Of a stretch of DNA of 64,000 bases, positions 43,658 to 52,623 are shown in pieces. Both the position numbers and the translations under genes were made by a program. Origin of the DNA: Propionimicrobium lymphophilum DSM 4903 (lineage in GTDB: Bacteria; Actinomycetota; Actinomycetes; Propionibacteriales; Propionibacteriaceae). The stretch spans positions 83,492 to 147,491 of the forward strand of contig NZ_AUIB01000004.1 in assembly GCF_000423485.1 (NCBI RefSeq), read 5' to 3'. Position 1 is the first letter of the stretch. Every line of letters begins with the position of its first letter. Under the pieces are notes generated by a model. The model was not told where the DNA came from, ran no database searches, and saw only the letters and a program-made list of their open reading frames with translations.

Positions 43658-46123
43658 GCAGCCTTCTTGTTGCCGTGGATTAGCTCGCCCTCTCAGCCGC
43701 ATACCCTCGCGCAGTTTGACGCTAGGAAGGTAGGCGTGGCCGATAGCCAGTCCAACAGCAGGCAAATTTGAAAATGCCGGAATCGTCAAGAAAATCTGTT
43801 CATAGCGAGGCTGGAATTTCGACTTGAAAGCCAGTAGCGAACGGAACCCGTAAACCGGCTCCAAAATTTTACCCAGCCACTCGAGCCAGCCATCGGTCTG
43901 CGACTCGATATTAGCCAGCGGCGTCCCCGAAAGGCTGATGAAACTCAACCCCTCAGCTTTTGCGTCCAATGCGGCTTGGGCAATCAAAAGCTCCATTACC
44001 TGAGAAAAACCGTGTGAGCGTCGACGCATAAAATCTAGGGTTAAGCCAACAAGCTGACCTTGCCGATAGACCGGTAGCCAGCTAGTGATGCCATGAACAG
44101 TATGTTCCTCATCAAGCGCAATTAGTAGCCGGACATTAGGGTCTTTCAGCTCGTCAATAGAGCCAAGGGTGTAGCCCATCTCAGGCAGCTTCTTAGCCTT
44201 CATCCACTCCTCAGAGACCGTCAAAATCTGTGCGACGACGGCTGGGCTAGCATCCGCAAAAGATGTCCAAAGTGTTGAAATATTCTGTTTTTTCGCTTTG
44301 TTGATGGCAGTGCGGACGTCCTGGAATTTTTTACCCTTAAACTCCAGGTCTGGCAGGTCTAAAATGGTTTCTTCCGCAACCTGCAGACGGGACCAGCCCA
44401 GCCGGCTGGTCGCGGCCTGGCAGGGGGCATGAACCGAATAAAACGCCGGGATCAGTCCAGCATCGGTAGCAAAAGCGGAAAATTCGGCAACTACCTTGTC
44501 GAGGTCTTGCGGTGCACACACCGGATCGGCGGTTACCAAAGCCACCCCACCCCAGGGACGGTAGGCCAAACCAGCAGCCGAATCCTTGCTGAACCAGTAC
44601 GAGTTACCTTGCCAGGTGGCCCACCAGCCAAAAGATGAACCGCCATTTTTCACCAGCAAATCGCGCAGCCGATCACGCTCAGCCACAGTTTCTACCGCTC
44701 CGGTGTACAAAAAGATTCGCAGCAAACCGATCAGCAGCGTCAACCAAGGCAGCATCGGAACCCAAGTCAACACCAACTGGGTGAAGAAAGTCATTGGAAC
44801 TATCGGCGTAACCAGCAGCCCCATTGACCACATCGGTGACGAATGAACAAAAAATTGGCCAATCAATGCCCAGACAGTGGCCTGCGGATAGAACTCGTCG
44901 GCTGAAGCCGCGCCAACGAAAACACAGACCAGCAAAGAAACGACGAAAACAGCCGCAACCGTCAATAACAGCCGCCGCATGGGTGCCTTCGGGGTGACGA
45001 CCTTAAACCACCTGCGGGTTGCCACCAGCAAAACCAGAATCGCCAATGGCAAAGCAACCGGGATAATTAGCCGGACAGCATTGACCGCCTCAAACAGCGC
45101 CAGCTGACCCAACATGTTCAGGGTCGCGATCGCCGCGATGAGCAGGTTCACGACACACGCTAACGCCCAAGCCAGCCTTCGTCCCCGACGCAGCCCTTCG
45201 GCCAGGACCAAACAGGTGAATTGGGGCAGCAGCATGGTTAGCGCTGCACCCAGAGAATAATTGGCCGCTCGCGAAAGCGTGTAACGACACAGCCGGTCTT
45301 GGGTAGGGTCGTCACAGATATGAGCCAGCGCATCTGCGTCAAAATCAGGGCCGTGGATCATTGCGCTGATCTGAGCTAGCGGGCCAACAGCATGCGGGGC
45401 AAAAACAGTCAGAATAGTCGCTGCGCTAACTGAAGCCAGCACTAACGAAACCAGCACCCGGCCTTCGTGAGTCGTGCCGATCAGCGAGCGGCTAGGAGAA
45501 TTTTTCTGCCAGGCCAACCTGCCAATCGCCAGACCAAAAAGTGCGGCGAATAGCCGCTCAAAATCCTGCAAATGACCAGAAAAGGCAAGCAAGGTGAAAA
45601 GCACGACGAAAGAGCTCGTGCGCACGCGCCGTCGCCAAAGTGTGTCAAGCTTTCCGGTGGCGGCCAGTAAAACCGCCATCAACCAGGGAGTGCAGCCGAC
45701 GTCGAACGCGTTATACAGGCTGCGTTCAGTGGCGCTGAATAGACCCAAAAATTTGACGCTTACCGCCGTGGCTAAAGCACCGATAGCCTGCCCAGCAATT
45801 CCGATGACGAAAAAACGAATACTGCCTAGCTTGGCTTCGACGCGGGACGAGATGGCAACTAGCAGAATCGTGCAGCCAACCGCCGCACCGACGTGGCTGG
45901 CGAAGAAAGCCGAAGTCAGTGCCGGCCACCATTTACCGTCAAATAGTCCAGCCGGGCCAACCCCGAAGTGGTTCAGCAGTCGGCTAGGGATTCTTACTCC
46001 AGTGGTCACCAGCACGGCCCACATAAAAATCAATAGGGTAAGCGTTACGGGCGCCTTTGTTACGCCATATTTTGCTAGCCGCCCCACGCGGGTGATTAAG
46101 TGTTTAAACGGTCGCATAGCCAA
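43640..46123 (-). CDS. MprF/LysX-like protein: rhomboid-like membrane part fused to DUF2156 transferase domain
   Basis: An 827-residue membrane enzyme. The N-terminal half has about 12 hydrophobic segments; the first six resemble a rhomboid-type fold (FDGKWWPALTSAFFASHVGAA) but no Gly-x-Ser-x-Gly/His protease pair is apparent. The C-terminal half (about residues 490-810) is a DUF2156 domain (LPG synthase C-terminal; SFGWWATWQGNSYWF, LTLDFMRRRSHGF, ISLSGTPLA) that in MprF transfers lysine from tRNA to phosphatidylglycerol. Substrate here is inferred. The start overlaps the esterase gene by 28 bp. Confidence 0.85.
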   Translation of the reverse strand: MAMRPFKHLITRVGRLAKYGVTKAPVTLTLLIFMWAVLVTTGVRIPSRLLNHFGVGPAGLFDGKWWPALTSAFFASHVGAAVGCTILLVAISSRVEAKLGSIRFFVIGIAGQAIGALATAVSVKFLGLFSATERSLYNAFDVGCTPWLMAVLLAATGKLDTLWRRRVRTSSFVVLFTLLAFSGHLQDFERLFAALFGLAIGRLAWQKNSPSRSLIGTTHEGRVLVSLVLASVSAATILTVFAPHAVGPLAQISAMIHGPDFDADALAHICDDPTQDRLCRYTLSRAANYSLGAALTMLLPQFTCLVLAEGLRRGRRLAWALACVVNLLIAAIATLNMLGQLALFEAVNAVRLIIPVALPLAILVLLVATRRWFKVVTPKAPMRRLLLTVAAVFVVSLLVCVFVGAASADEFYPQATVWALIGQFFVHSSPMWSMGLLVTPIVPMTFFTQLVLTWVPMLPWLTLLIGLLRIFLYTGAVETVAERDRLRDLLVKNGGSSFGWWATWQGNSYWFSKDSAAGLAYRPWGGVALVTADPVCAPQDLDKVVAEFSAFATDAGLIPAFYSVHAPCQAATSRLGWSRLQVAEETILDLPDLEFKGKKFQDVRTAINKAKKQNISTLWTSFADASPAVVAQILTVSEEWMKAKKLPEMGYTLGSIDELKDPNVRLLIALDEEHTVHGITSWLPVYRQGQLVGLTLDFMRRRSHGFSQVMELLIAQAALDAKAEGLSFISLSGTPLANIESQTDGWLEWLGKILEPVYGFRSLLAFKSKFQPRYEQIFLTIPAFSNLPAVGLAIGHAYLPSVKLREGMRLRGRANPRQQEGCSWRKK

Positions 46124-47343
46124 TCAATCTGGTCGCTTAAAGCATGATTCCAAAGTGCCCAGGAATGTCCGCCGGGATAGTTGCGCAATTCAACATTCAT
46201 CCTCGCATTCCGGGCGGCCTGAGCCAACTGGGCGGTCGGCGGGCCGTATTTTTCGTCGTCGTCGCCGGCGGTAAAAATTCCGGCAATCTGTGGATAGCTA
46301 TTTTTCGCCAATAAATCTTTCGGGTTGTTTTGCTGAAATTTAGCCAGATCGCCGAAACCTTCATTTATGGTACGTTCGCGATCGCCTAGGCTTGGTTCCG
46401 GCTCGCCCGAAAAACTCAAGAAAGTGTGGAACAGGTCAGGTCTGCGGGTGACGACCTGTAGTGCACAAGTTGCTCCATTGGACGCACCTCCGATAGCTCG
46501 ATGTGCAGGATCTTTCGAGACATTTAAATTAGCATTCACCCAGTTAATTACGTCTTGCTGCAGATAGGTTGCCGCATTGCCCAGCAGCGCATCCGAGCAA
46601 AGCGGGTTAGCTACGGGGCTGCCCAATTGATCGGCCACCACTACGACGGGCATCTTGCCCCGGTGCTTGGCTGCGTAGCCATCCATAGTTTCAACCAAGC
46701 CACCACCGGAAACCCAATCTTGTGGGTTGCCTGGTTGGCCTGCCAGCAACACCAGCAGTGGGGCCGGTGAATCGTCATCGGAATAGCCGGGTGGCAGATA
46801 GACCAGCGCGTTACGGGCCTTAAACCCCGATTTAGTTCCCGGAATTTGTGTCTCGGCCAGGGCGCCTTTCGAAGCATCCACTTGTGCTTTAGCTTGAGCT
46901 AGCGGTTGAGCTTTCGCATCTAAACTGAACAGCCGATTCAAGTTTTGGTAGGCCCCGAATTTAGCGTTGATTGCAACCAACGCTGCGGTCATAACCAGTA
47001 ACAGCGCGATCAGATCGCGAAGCATTTTGGCCGCCCTAGAAAACAGGGTTCCTTGCCGGGCACCTTTTGGCCGTGCGAGCGTCAGCGTCGCACCGAATAC
47101 CACGCAAGATGCCATCACCCAAACGAATCGGCCAACTGGGTCTGCGAATGGACGCCAGGTTTGGTCTATGAGTATCCAGCCGGATAAACCGACTAGCGCT
47201 GCTGGCAAAAACGTCAGCAGGCGCCCTTTCGTAGACAACGGACGCCAACGACACCAGACAAGCAGCAACAACGCAAGTCCGCCGAGAACGCCAAATGCCG
47301 CGATGGTGACTTTGTTTAGCAATGGAAAAGTGAGAATTCTCAC
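46096..47343 (-). CDS. Membrane-anchored alpha/beta-hydrolase (esterase/antigen 85-like)
   Basis: Four N-terminal hydrophobic helices (about residues 10-135) are followed by an extracellular alpha/beta-hydrolase domain. The nucleophile motif is GGASNGAT, the Asp lies near FTAGDDDEKYG, and the His in NYPGGHSWALW. The esterase-D/mycolyltransferase pattern (NALVYLPPGYSDDDSPAPLL) places it in the antigen 85/FrsA-like group, but mycolates are not implied. GTG 47343 lacks a clear ribosome binding site, so the start is uncertain. It is coupled by overlap to the downstream MprF-like gene. Confidence 0.83.
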   Translation of the reverse strand: MRILTFPLLNKVTIAAFGVLGGLALLLLVWCRWRPLSTKGRLLTFLPAALVGLSGWILIDQTWRPFADPVGRFVWVMASCVVFGATLTLARPKGARQGTLFSRAAKMLRDLIALLLVMTAALVAINAKFGAYQNLNRLFSLDAKAQPLAQAKAQVDASKGALAETQIPGTKSGFKARNALVYLPPGYSDDDSPAPLLVLLAGQPGNPQDWVSGGGLVETMDGYAAKHRGKMPVVVVADQLGSPVANPLCSDALLGNAATYLQQDVINWVNANLNVSKDPAHRAIGGASNGATCALQVVTRRPDLFHTFLSFSGEPEPSLGDRERTINEGFGDLAKFQQNNPKDLLAKNSYPQIAGIFTAGDDDEKYGPPTAQLAQAARNARMNVELRNYPGGHSWALWNHALSDQIDWLCDRLNT

Positions 47344-47694
47344 GCTTAGCGGCTTTCAATCGAACACGTGGTAGTTAACAAGATCATGCTTCTTTCAAGA
47401 CTCCCGGCCAAGGCCAGGACAGCGGCTTCGTCTTGCCCGGACAGGCCAAAATGCTTTGGTCAAGATTCGGGCAAGAGCTAATTTAGCCGCACTAAGCCCG
47501 CTTGCTGCATGTTACCTGGCAGATCCTTAAGAACCTCACAGTTCACTAATAGGTGGACGTGCGTCCGCCAATAAAATGTCGGGTGCATGAAACTGAGCAG
47601 ACGCCAGGTTTATGCACCCGATGTTTATAACGGTTATGTGCGACGACTAGGGCTTGCGCTGCCCTAGCTGGGGAACCTAGTTTTACAATGAGGT
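47344..47694 (+). other. Gene-free stretch upstream of GNAT gene
   Basis: 351 bp between divergent genes, with no supported coding sequence. It contains two successive hairpins, at 47552-47569 (7 bp, one T-G pair) and at 47575-47625. Confidence 0.6.
47575..47625 (+). repeat. Imperfect 21-bp inverted repeat
   Basis: Arms 47575-47595 and 47605-47625 pair over 21 positions with a single mismatch when read as + strand RNA (three G-U pairs); as - strand RNA four positions fail. The loop is AGCAGACGC. The strand bias suggests it acts as RNA in + strand transcripts, perhaps in the GNAT leader. Confidence 0.6.
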
Positions 47695-48183
47695 ATGCGA
47701 ATCAGGCAGACCGCCATGGATGACTTCGACGCGATCGTCGCGATCTATGATCAAGCGCGCGCCTACATGGCCGACGAAGGCAACTACACCCAGTGGGGGT
47801 TTGGCTATCCTGACAGCGACATCGTGCGAAGCGACGTTGAAAGTTCGAACAGCTACGTGATCGTCGCGGACGACGAAATCGTTGGCACCTTCTACTTCTC
47901 GGTCGAGGACGACCCAACCTATCGCGTAATCGAGGGCGGCGTCTGGGGTGGCGATTCGCCCTACGGAGTAATTCACCGGCTGGCATCCAGCGGCAAAGCC
48001 CGAGGCATCGGCCGCGCCTGCTTCGAGTTCTGTGCCGAAAAGATCGGCTACCTGCGCATCGACACCCACCGCAACAACCAAAGCATGCGCAAGGCGCTCA
48101 CCGACTTCGGGTTCGTCGAGCGCGGAATCATCTACACCCACGACGGAACCCCACGTCTGGCCTTCGATTACTCGGCCAAGTGA
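47695..48183 (+). CDS. GNAT-family N-acetyltransferase
   Basis: Acetyl-CoA-dependent acetyltransferase, substrate unknown. The GNAT fold is read from VIVADDEIVGTFYFSVED, the acetyl-CoA loop with GKARGIGRACFEF, and the C-terminal YLRIDTHRNNQSMRKALTDFGFVERG segment. Length 162 residues. The ATG at 47695 has only a weak AGG close by. It lies beside the AlbA_2 module, with repeat copy A starting 51 nt after its stop. Confidence 0.9.
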   Translation: MRIRQTAMDDFDAIVAIYDQARAYMADEGNYTQWGFGYPDSDIVRSDVESSNSYVIVADDEIVGTFYFSVEDDPTYRVIEGGVWGGDSPYGVIHRLASSGKARGIGRACFEFCAEKIGYLRIDTHRNNQSMRKALTDFGFVERGIIYTHDGTPRLAFDYSAK

Positions 48184-48234
48184 CTCCAACCACTAAACGA
48201 TGCTGGCTATTCCGACAAAAACACCCCAAATTTC

Positions 48235-48323
48235 AAAAAATTGTTAGATTGGCGCCCCTCTAATCTGTCATTAAATTGATATTTGGATGATTCGTGACAG
48301 ATTACGGGGTGTCTAATCTAACA
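48235..48323. repeat. 89-bp direct repeat, copy A
   Basis: Matches copy B (50120-50208) at 85 of 89 positions. All four differences fall in the left third; the right 55 bases or so are identical. It contains nested inverted repeats, an outer TTGTTAGATT/AATCTAACA and an inner TAATCTGTCA/TGACAGATTA, giving a stem of about 28 bp in + strand RNA. It lies downstream of the AlbA_2 gene. Confidence 0.95.
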
Positions 48324-48339
48324 TTCCTGGTCTTCTGTC

Positions 48340-50061
48340 TTAAGAAACTGGATGGTTTCGCACAAATCTAGTCGCTCTACCTTTTCCGGTTTGGGCTAGC
48401 AAACCTGTATTGCTCAATTCATCAAGCATTCTTCTTGCTGTTCCTCGCGAGATGTCACATAGCTGCATTAAATCGCCGGTAGTGATGGACGGAAAAACCT
48501 CTAACCACTCACTTACGACAGATTCAATTTGCCTTATGTCCGTAGATAGATAGTTGAGAATCGGGAAAGGGGCGTTCGAAGCTGCCACTAGGCTCCTGGC
48601 AGAAGCAGACAACAGCCAAACCTGCTTGTGCCTACTTATCAGCGGTTGCCCTGAAACGGTTGTCTGTTCCGCGGCTCGAAGCGCATTAAGCGCGGCCTCT
48701 CGCGTCGACTGCAAGGCTGCGGCGAGTGCGCCCTCCGTCACAAAGGCATGTCTAAAAAGGTGGTAAAGCAAAACAGAAATTCTGTAGTCGCGTTGTCTTT
48801 CCCGCGGCGAAATCGAACTAACTAGTTTTAGAACGGGGTAAACCGGTTCACCGCCCTGTAATCTGCATTCGACATACGGGCCGGATACCTCAATAATCTC
48901 GGGCGGTCTATGACCCAGCGTAATCATGGACTGGTACATGCGGTCGACGCCAACACCTTGCTTTTCGACTAGTCCGAGAGCCCGGAAAAGATCGGCCAAA
49001 GCCGGATATCTAGCTGCCCGGTTGGAGAGAACATTGGACGATGATATGCCTGTTGGGAACCCTCCGGGGCTGCGTACCTCTAACATTGAATCCGTGCTGA
49101 ACCAGCGAACTTCCGTAGGTTGTTGCCTGTTCCAATCGCGATGAATTAGTCCATTCAATAGCGCCTCACGAACAGCTTGCTCCGGAACTTGTCGAAAACT
49201 CTGGTGAGCTATTCCAGCTGGGATTATCTGCTCTTGGTTAAAGGCAGATAGGGCCTGCTCGACGAAATTCAGCTGTTCCAACAATGAAGTGTCTGCGGGG
49301 GTGCGCGGACGGTTAATTATTTTCCCACCAGGAACGTCGAATACTGTCAGCTCAATGTTGCAACGGTTGCTGTTGGTGAAAGCTAGTTCGGCTGCTTGGG
49401 TGAGGTGGTTGTCAGAGCGAAGGGCACCTATCCTGAGCAAAAAATCTTCCGTGGTGCTCGGGTCGGTTTCGCCGACCCATCTTTGTGCTAGATGGAGAGC
49501 TGCTGGGGAAATGTCATTAACGGTCAGCCGAGACTTTTGAGCCATTGGGTCGAACTGGTTGCGAGCGGCCATATTTTCCCACCACTCGGCACGATCTACG
49601 GGCTTGCAGCTATCTCCAACCCGCCATCTATATGAATCTGAAGTATTGGCAATCGGTTCCATGGCCTCGGCTACGTAAATCACAAGAACGCGAAGACCGC
49701 AGACTTCTTGTGAGACGATATCCGGAGCCACGTTTACTGCAGAATCGATTCGCTGGCGCAGCCAATCGACATCTAGTTCGGTGCCAATTATTTCGCCGCT
49801 ATCTGCGACTCCAACTATTAATGCGCCGCCACCAGGTGTGTTGGCCATACAGGCCACTTCGTCGGCTAGTTTTGTTGCTGCCTCATTGTTGGTTTTGTCG
49901 CCTGGTTCAATGATGCCGCCGTGACCTCGTCTCCCGGCCTCTTCTTTGAAGTAGATGGCTTGTGTCTCTTTAGATGTTAAAAAGCCGTCACTAGCTGTTG
50001 CGAGGATTTCTCCAACGGCGCTCTGTAACTCGTGCCTGCGTTCGATGCCAACAGCTCGCAT
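48340..50061 (-). CDS. AlbA_2/Schlafen-type ATP-binding protein with C-terminal HTH
   Basis: A 573-residue protein of the AlbA_2-HATPase_c_4 group, often annotated as a putative DNA-binding or transcriptional regulator. The AlbA_2 domain spans about residues 35-165 (NNEAATKLADEVACMANTPGGG, GRxxxYRWRVGDSCKPV-like). The GHKL-like ATP part has AVREALLNGLIHRDW and EKQGVGVDRMYQSM, and the C-terminus has a winged helix (TTGDLMQLCDISRGTARRML). The ATG at 50061 has GGAGG just before it. It is flanked by 89-bp repeats. Family members are linked to phage defence and to stress regulation, which is an inference here. Confidence 0.87.
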   Translation of the reverse strand: MRAVGIERRHELQSAVGEILATASDGFLTSKETQAIYFKEEAGRRGHGGIIEPGDKTNNEAATKLADEVACMANTPGGGALIVGVADSGEIIGTELDVDWLRQRIDSAVNVAPDIVSQEVCGLRVLVIYVAEAMEPIANTSDSYRWRVGDSCKPVDRAEWWENMAARNQFDPMAQKSRLTVNDISPAALHLAQRWVGETDPSTTEDFLLRIGALRSDNHLTQAAELAFTNSNRCNIELTVFDVPGGKIINRPRTPADTSLLEQLNFVEQALSAFNQEQIIPAGIAHQSFRQVPEQAVREALLNGLIHRDWNRQQPTEVRWFSTDSMLEVRSPGGFPTGISSSNVLSNRAARYPALADLFRALGLVEKQGVGVDRMYQSMITLGHRPPEIIEVSGPYVECRLQGGEPVYPVLKLVSSISPRERQRDYRISVLLYHLFRHAFVTEGALAAALQSTREAALNALRAAEQTTVSGQPLISRHKQVWLLSASARSLVAASNAPFPILNYLSTDIRQIESVVSEWLEVFPSITTGDLMQLCDISRGTARRMLDELSNTGLLAQTGKGRATRFVRNHPVS

Positions 50062-50092
50062 AGTGCCTCCAAATGTCACATTCGAGTGTCCT

Positions 50093-50102
50093 TAATCTGG
50101 CA
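50093..50102. promoter_or_regulatory. Operator-like decamer upstream of the AlbA_2 gene
   Basis: TAATCTGGCA, a further relative of the TAATCTRNCA decamers in the 89-bp repeats, lies in the 40 bp before the start codon. CTAACAAAAAATTGTTAG at 50115-50132 is an adjacent 18-bp inverted repeat. Confidence 0.5.
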
Positions 50103-50119
50103 TTAGTTGGCATTCTAAC

Positions 50120-50208
50120 AAAAAATTGTTAGATTAGCTCTCCTCTAAGCTGTCATTAAATTGATATTTGGATGATTCGTGACAGATTACGGGGTGTCTA
50201 ATCTAACA
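50120..50208. repeat. 89-bp direct repeat, copy B
   Basis: Second copy of the repeat at 48235-48323 in the same orientation. It covers the promoter region of the AlbA_2 gene and ends 20 bp before the dhaM stop codon. Decamers TGTTAGATTA, TGACAGATTA and TAATCTAACA are present. Confidence 0.95.
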
Positions 50209-50228
50209 ATTGTTCTTGTGGGTTCGGT

Positions 50229-52613
50229 CTAGGCCTGTAACGCAATTTTGGCGGCCGCCCTGGCAAGATCCGGAGCCGACGTCGCCAGTGCTAGCTGAGC
50301 GGCCTTCCGGCAAGACTCAAGGGAATACTTGGCTAGAGCCGTGCTCACCCTGGCGATCGCCTGAGGCGCCATCGATAGCGAGGTGACGCCCAACCCAACC
50401 AGCACGCCCGCCAGAAGCGGATCCGAGGCGGCCTCTCCGCATACACCCACGGACTTGCCTGTTCGTGAGCCAGCCTTGCCGATCATCGCGATTAGCTTCA
50501 ACACTGCGGGCTGCCAAGGCGTGCCCAGATGAGCCAGCTCGCCGGAGTGTCGGTCGGCGGCCATGGTGTACTGCGTCAGGTCGTTGGTGCCGATTGAGAC
50601 GAAATCCACCACCTCGAACAGCTCGTCGGCGCACAGCGCGGCAGCCGGCGTTTCGACCATCACGCCGACCGTCTTCAAGCCGTATGAACGAGCGAGCTTG
50701 GCGAATTCGTCAGCCTCCTCGACGGTCGCGATCATCGGCGCCATCACCCACGGTGAGTTGCCCGTCTGGGCGGCCGCGTTTGCGATCGCCCTCAACTGAT
50801 CTTCAAGAATCTGCGGCGAACGCCAACATGTGCGGTAGCCGCGCACGCCCAAAGCCGGGTTCTCCTCGCCAGGAATCGTGACGAAGGGCAGCGGCTTGTC
50901 GGAGCCCGCGTCAAGCGTACGAATGACCACCTTCTTGCCCTCGAAACCGCGAAGAACCTGCGCGTATTGGGCCTCCTGCTCGGAGACGCTAGGGGCGTCC
51001 GAGCGGTTTAGGAAACAAAATTCCGTCCTGAACAGTCCGGAGCCCTCAGCGTTGTTAGCCAACGCCACCGGCACGTCCTGCGGCCAGCCGATGTTTGCGG
51101 CAAGAGTGATAGGGATGCCGTCCGCGGTGGCGCCGGGGCCGGAAAAATCTACAGAAGCGGACGTCTCGGGCGCTGTGCGGGCGCCTTCGGCTTGTTCATC
51201 GGTTGGCTCAACCACCAGATCGCCCGTCGAGCCGTCGATGAGGACACGCTGGCCGTCGTGTAGCTCGGCGTAGCCACTGTTCATCACCGCGGGGATTGCG
51301 AGTGCGCGAGCCAGAATGGCGGTGTGCGATGTGGGCCCGCACTCGCCGAGAATAAGCCCTAGGCAGGTTTTCGGGTCGATCTGAGCGGCATCGGCGGGAG
51401 CCAAATCGCGTGCCACAAGGATGAACGGCTTGTCGCTTGTCGGAATTCCGGCTAGCTCCCGTCCCTCCAAACGGGAGACTACGCGCGCCCGGATATCGCG
51501 GACGTCACAGGCCCGCTCTGCGAGCTTGCCGCCAGCAGAATCGAAGCGAATGACGACCTCACTGAACGCGTCCCAGACCGCTTGCTCGGCGGTCGCGCCG
51601 GAATCGTTGATCAGTTGGGACACGCGAGATCGGACGGCACCGTCACAGACCAACTGGGCGGTTGCCTGCAGGATGTCCTTAGCGGTGGGGTCGGCGGTTT
51701 TCGCCTGCTGATTCAGCTGCTCGGCGGTCTGTTCGAGCGAGTCCAACGCCCTCTGCAGCTCGTCCTCGCGTTGGGCTTCGGGAACTTTTTCCCCTTGTGT
51801 CGGCGGCTTGTTGGTGTCGGCCATGGTTGCGACTGGGCCGACAACCCTTCCTGCGCTGATGCCGGCAGTCTGGGGAGCGTTGGTTTCACTTTCGTACGCA
51901 GGCTCGGCGACCTCGCCGAAACCGGATGCTAAAAGTTCGCGCACCCGCTCGACGTCTACGGCAGCGTCCTCGCCGAAGCCCTCGATGGAGATCTCGTCGC
52001 CGCCCACTGTGCCGAGCCCGGCAACGGATAGCGGGCTATCCGCGTCGGCGCTGCGTCCCGTGGCGGTGGAGATTTTGATGCAGGAACCCAGATCGTTGAC
52101 GAGCCTAGCCAGAGCGGCGGCGGGCCGCGCGTGCAGACCCATCGGATTTATTAGCTTCACGCAAGCGCGTGCGTCGGCCTCCGCTGTATTCTCCGCCGGT
52201 TTTTGTTCCGCAGGTTCATCGGCCAACTGCTCGATCTTGCCGTTGAGCGCGGAGCGGGCGGCGGAGGCAACCTCGTCCAGACCCTTGCCACCCGAAGCAG
52301 CCACCGCTGCGGCCAGCAGGCCCTCGACGAACGGTGCAGCCACCACCCGAACCTCGACGTCGAAGACGAACTCGCACGCCATTTCGGCGGAGAGCACCGC
52401 CGAACCAAGATCGGAAATTATCACCACGCCCTCGCCGGAATCGGCGGCCCCGATGGATTCGGCGACGGCCATGGCGTCCGTGCCGAACTCGCCGGAGGCA
52501 GTGCCGGCTGCCAACTGAATATTCGGCGGGTTCTGGCCCGTCATCTGCAAAGCCAGTTCCTTGGCTGCCTCGGCCAGCTTCGGCGAATGCGAAACGGCGA
52601 CAATTCCGATCAT
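50229..52613 (-). CDS. dhaM: DhaM phosphotransferase fused to HPr and complete enzyme I
   Basis: PTS-dependent phosphoryl donor of dihydroxyacetone kinase. Residues 1-130 are an EIIA-mannose-like DhaM domain with His9. An Ala/Glu linker leads to an HPr domain with active His161 (MGLHARPA). The rest, about 245-794, is a full enzyme I: phospho-His430 in GPTSHTAI, the PEP-binding Arg/Glu region (FRTEFCFLNR), GTNDLTQYTMAADRHS and the active Cys in VGVCGEAASDP. Enterobacterial DhaM has only a partial enzyme I, so this one may take phosphate from PEP by itself. DhaL ends 10 nt upstream. Confidence 0.93.
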   Translation of the reverse strand: MIGIVAVSHSPKLAEAAKELALQMTGQNPPNIQLAAGTASGEFGTDAMAVAESIGAADSGEGVVIISDLGSAVLSAEMACEFVFDVEVRVVAAPFVEGLLAAAVAASGGKGLDEVASAARSALNGKIEQLADEPAEQKPAENTAEADARACVKLINPMGLHARPAAALARLVNDLGSCIKISTATGRSADADSPLSVAGLGTVGGDEISIEGFGEDAAVDVERVRELLASGFGEVAEPAYESETNAPQTAGISAGRVVGPVATMADTNKPPTQGEKVPEAQREDELQRALDSLEQTAEQLNQQAKTADPTAKDILQATAQLVCDGAVRSRVSQLINDSGATAEQAVWDAFSEVVIRFDSAGGKLAERACDVRDIRARVVSRLEGRELAGIPTSDKPFILVARDLAPADAAQIDPKTCLGLILGECGPTSHTAILARALAIPAVMNSGYAELHDGQRVLIDGSTGDLVVEPTDEQAEGARTAPETSASVDFSGPGATADGIPITLAANIGWPQDVPVALANNAEGSGLFRTEFCFLNRSDAPSVSEQEAQYAQVLRGFEGKKVVIRTLDAGSDKPLPFVTIPGEENPALGVRGYRTCWRSPQILEDQLRAIANAAAQTGNSPWVMAPMIATVEEADEFAKLARSYGLKTVGVMVETPAAALCADELFEVVDFVSIGTNDLTQYTMAADRHSGELAHLGTPWQPAVLKLIAMIGKAGSRTGKSVGVCGEAASDPLLAGVLVGLGVTSLSMAPQAIARVSTALAKYSLESCRKAAQLALATSAPDLARAAAKIALQA

Positions 52614-52623
52614 GGTTCCTCGC

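Noticed and set aside
48235-50208. Interpretation as a classical insertion sequence
   Set aside because: No transposase gene, no terminal inverted repeats at the outer edges and no short target duplication; the repeats are direct, not inverted.
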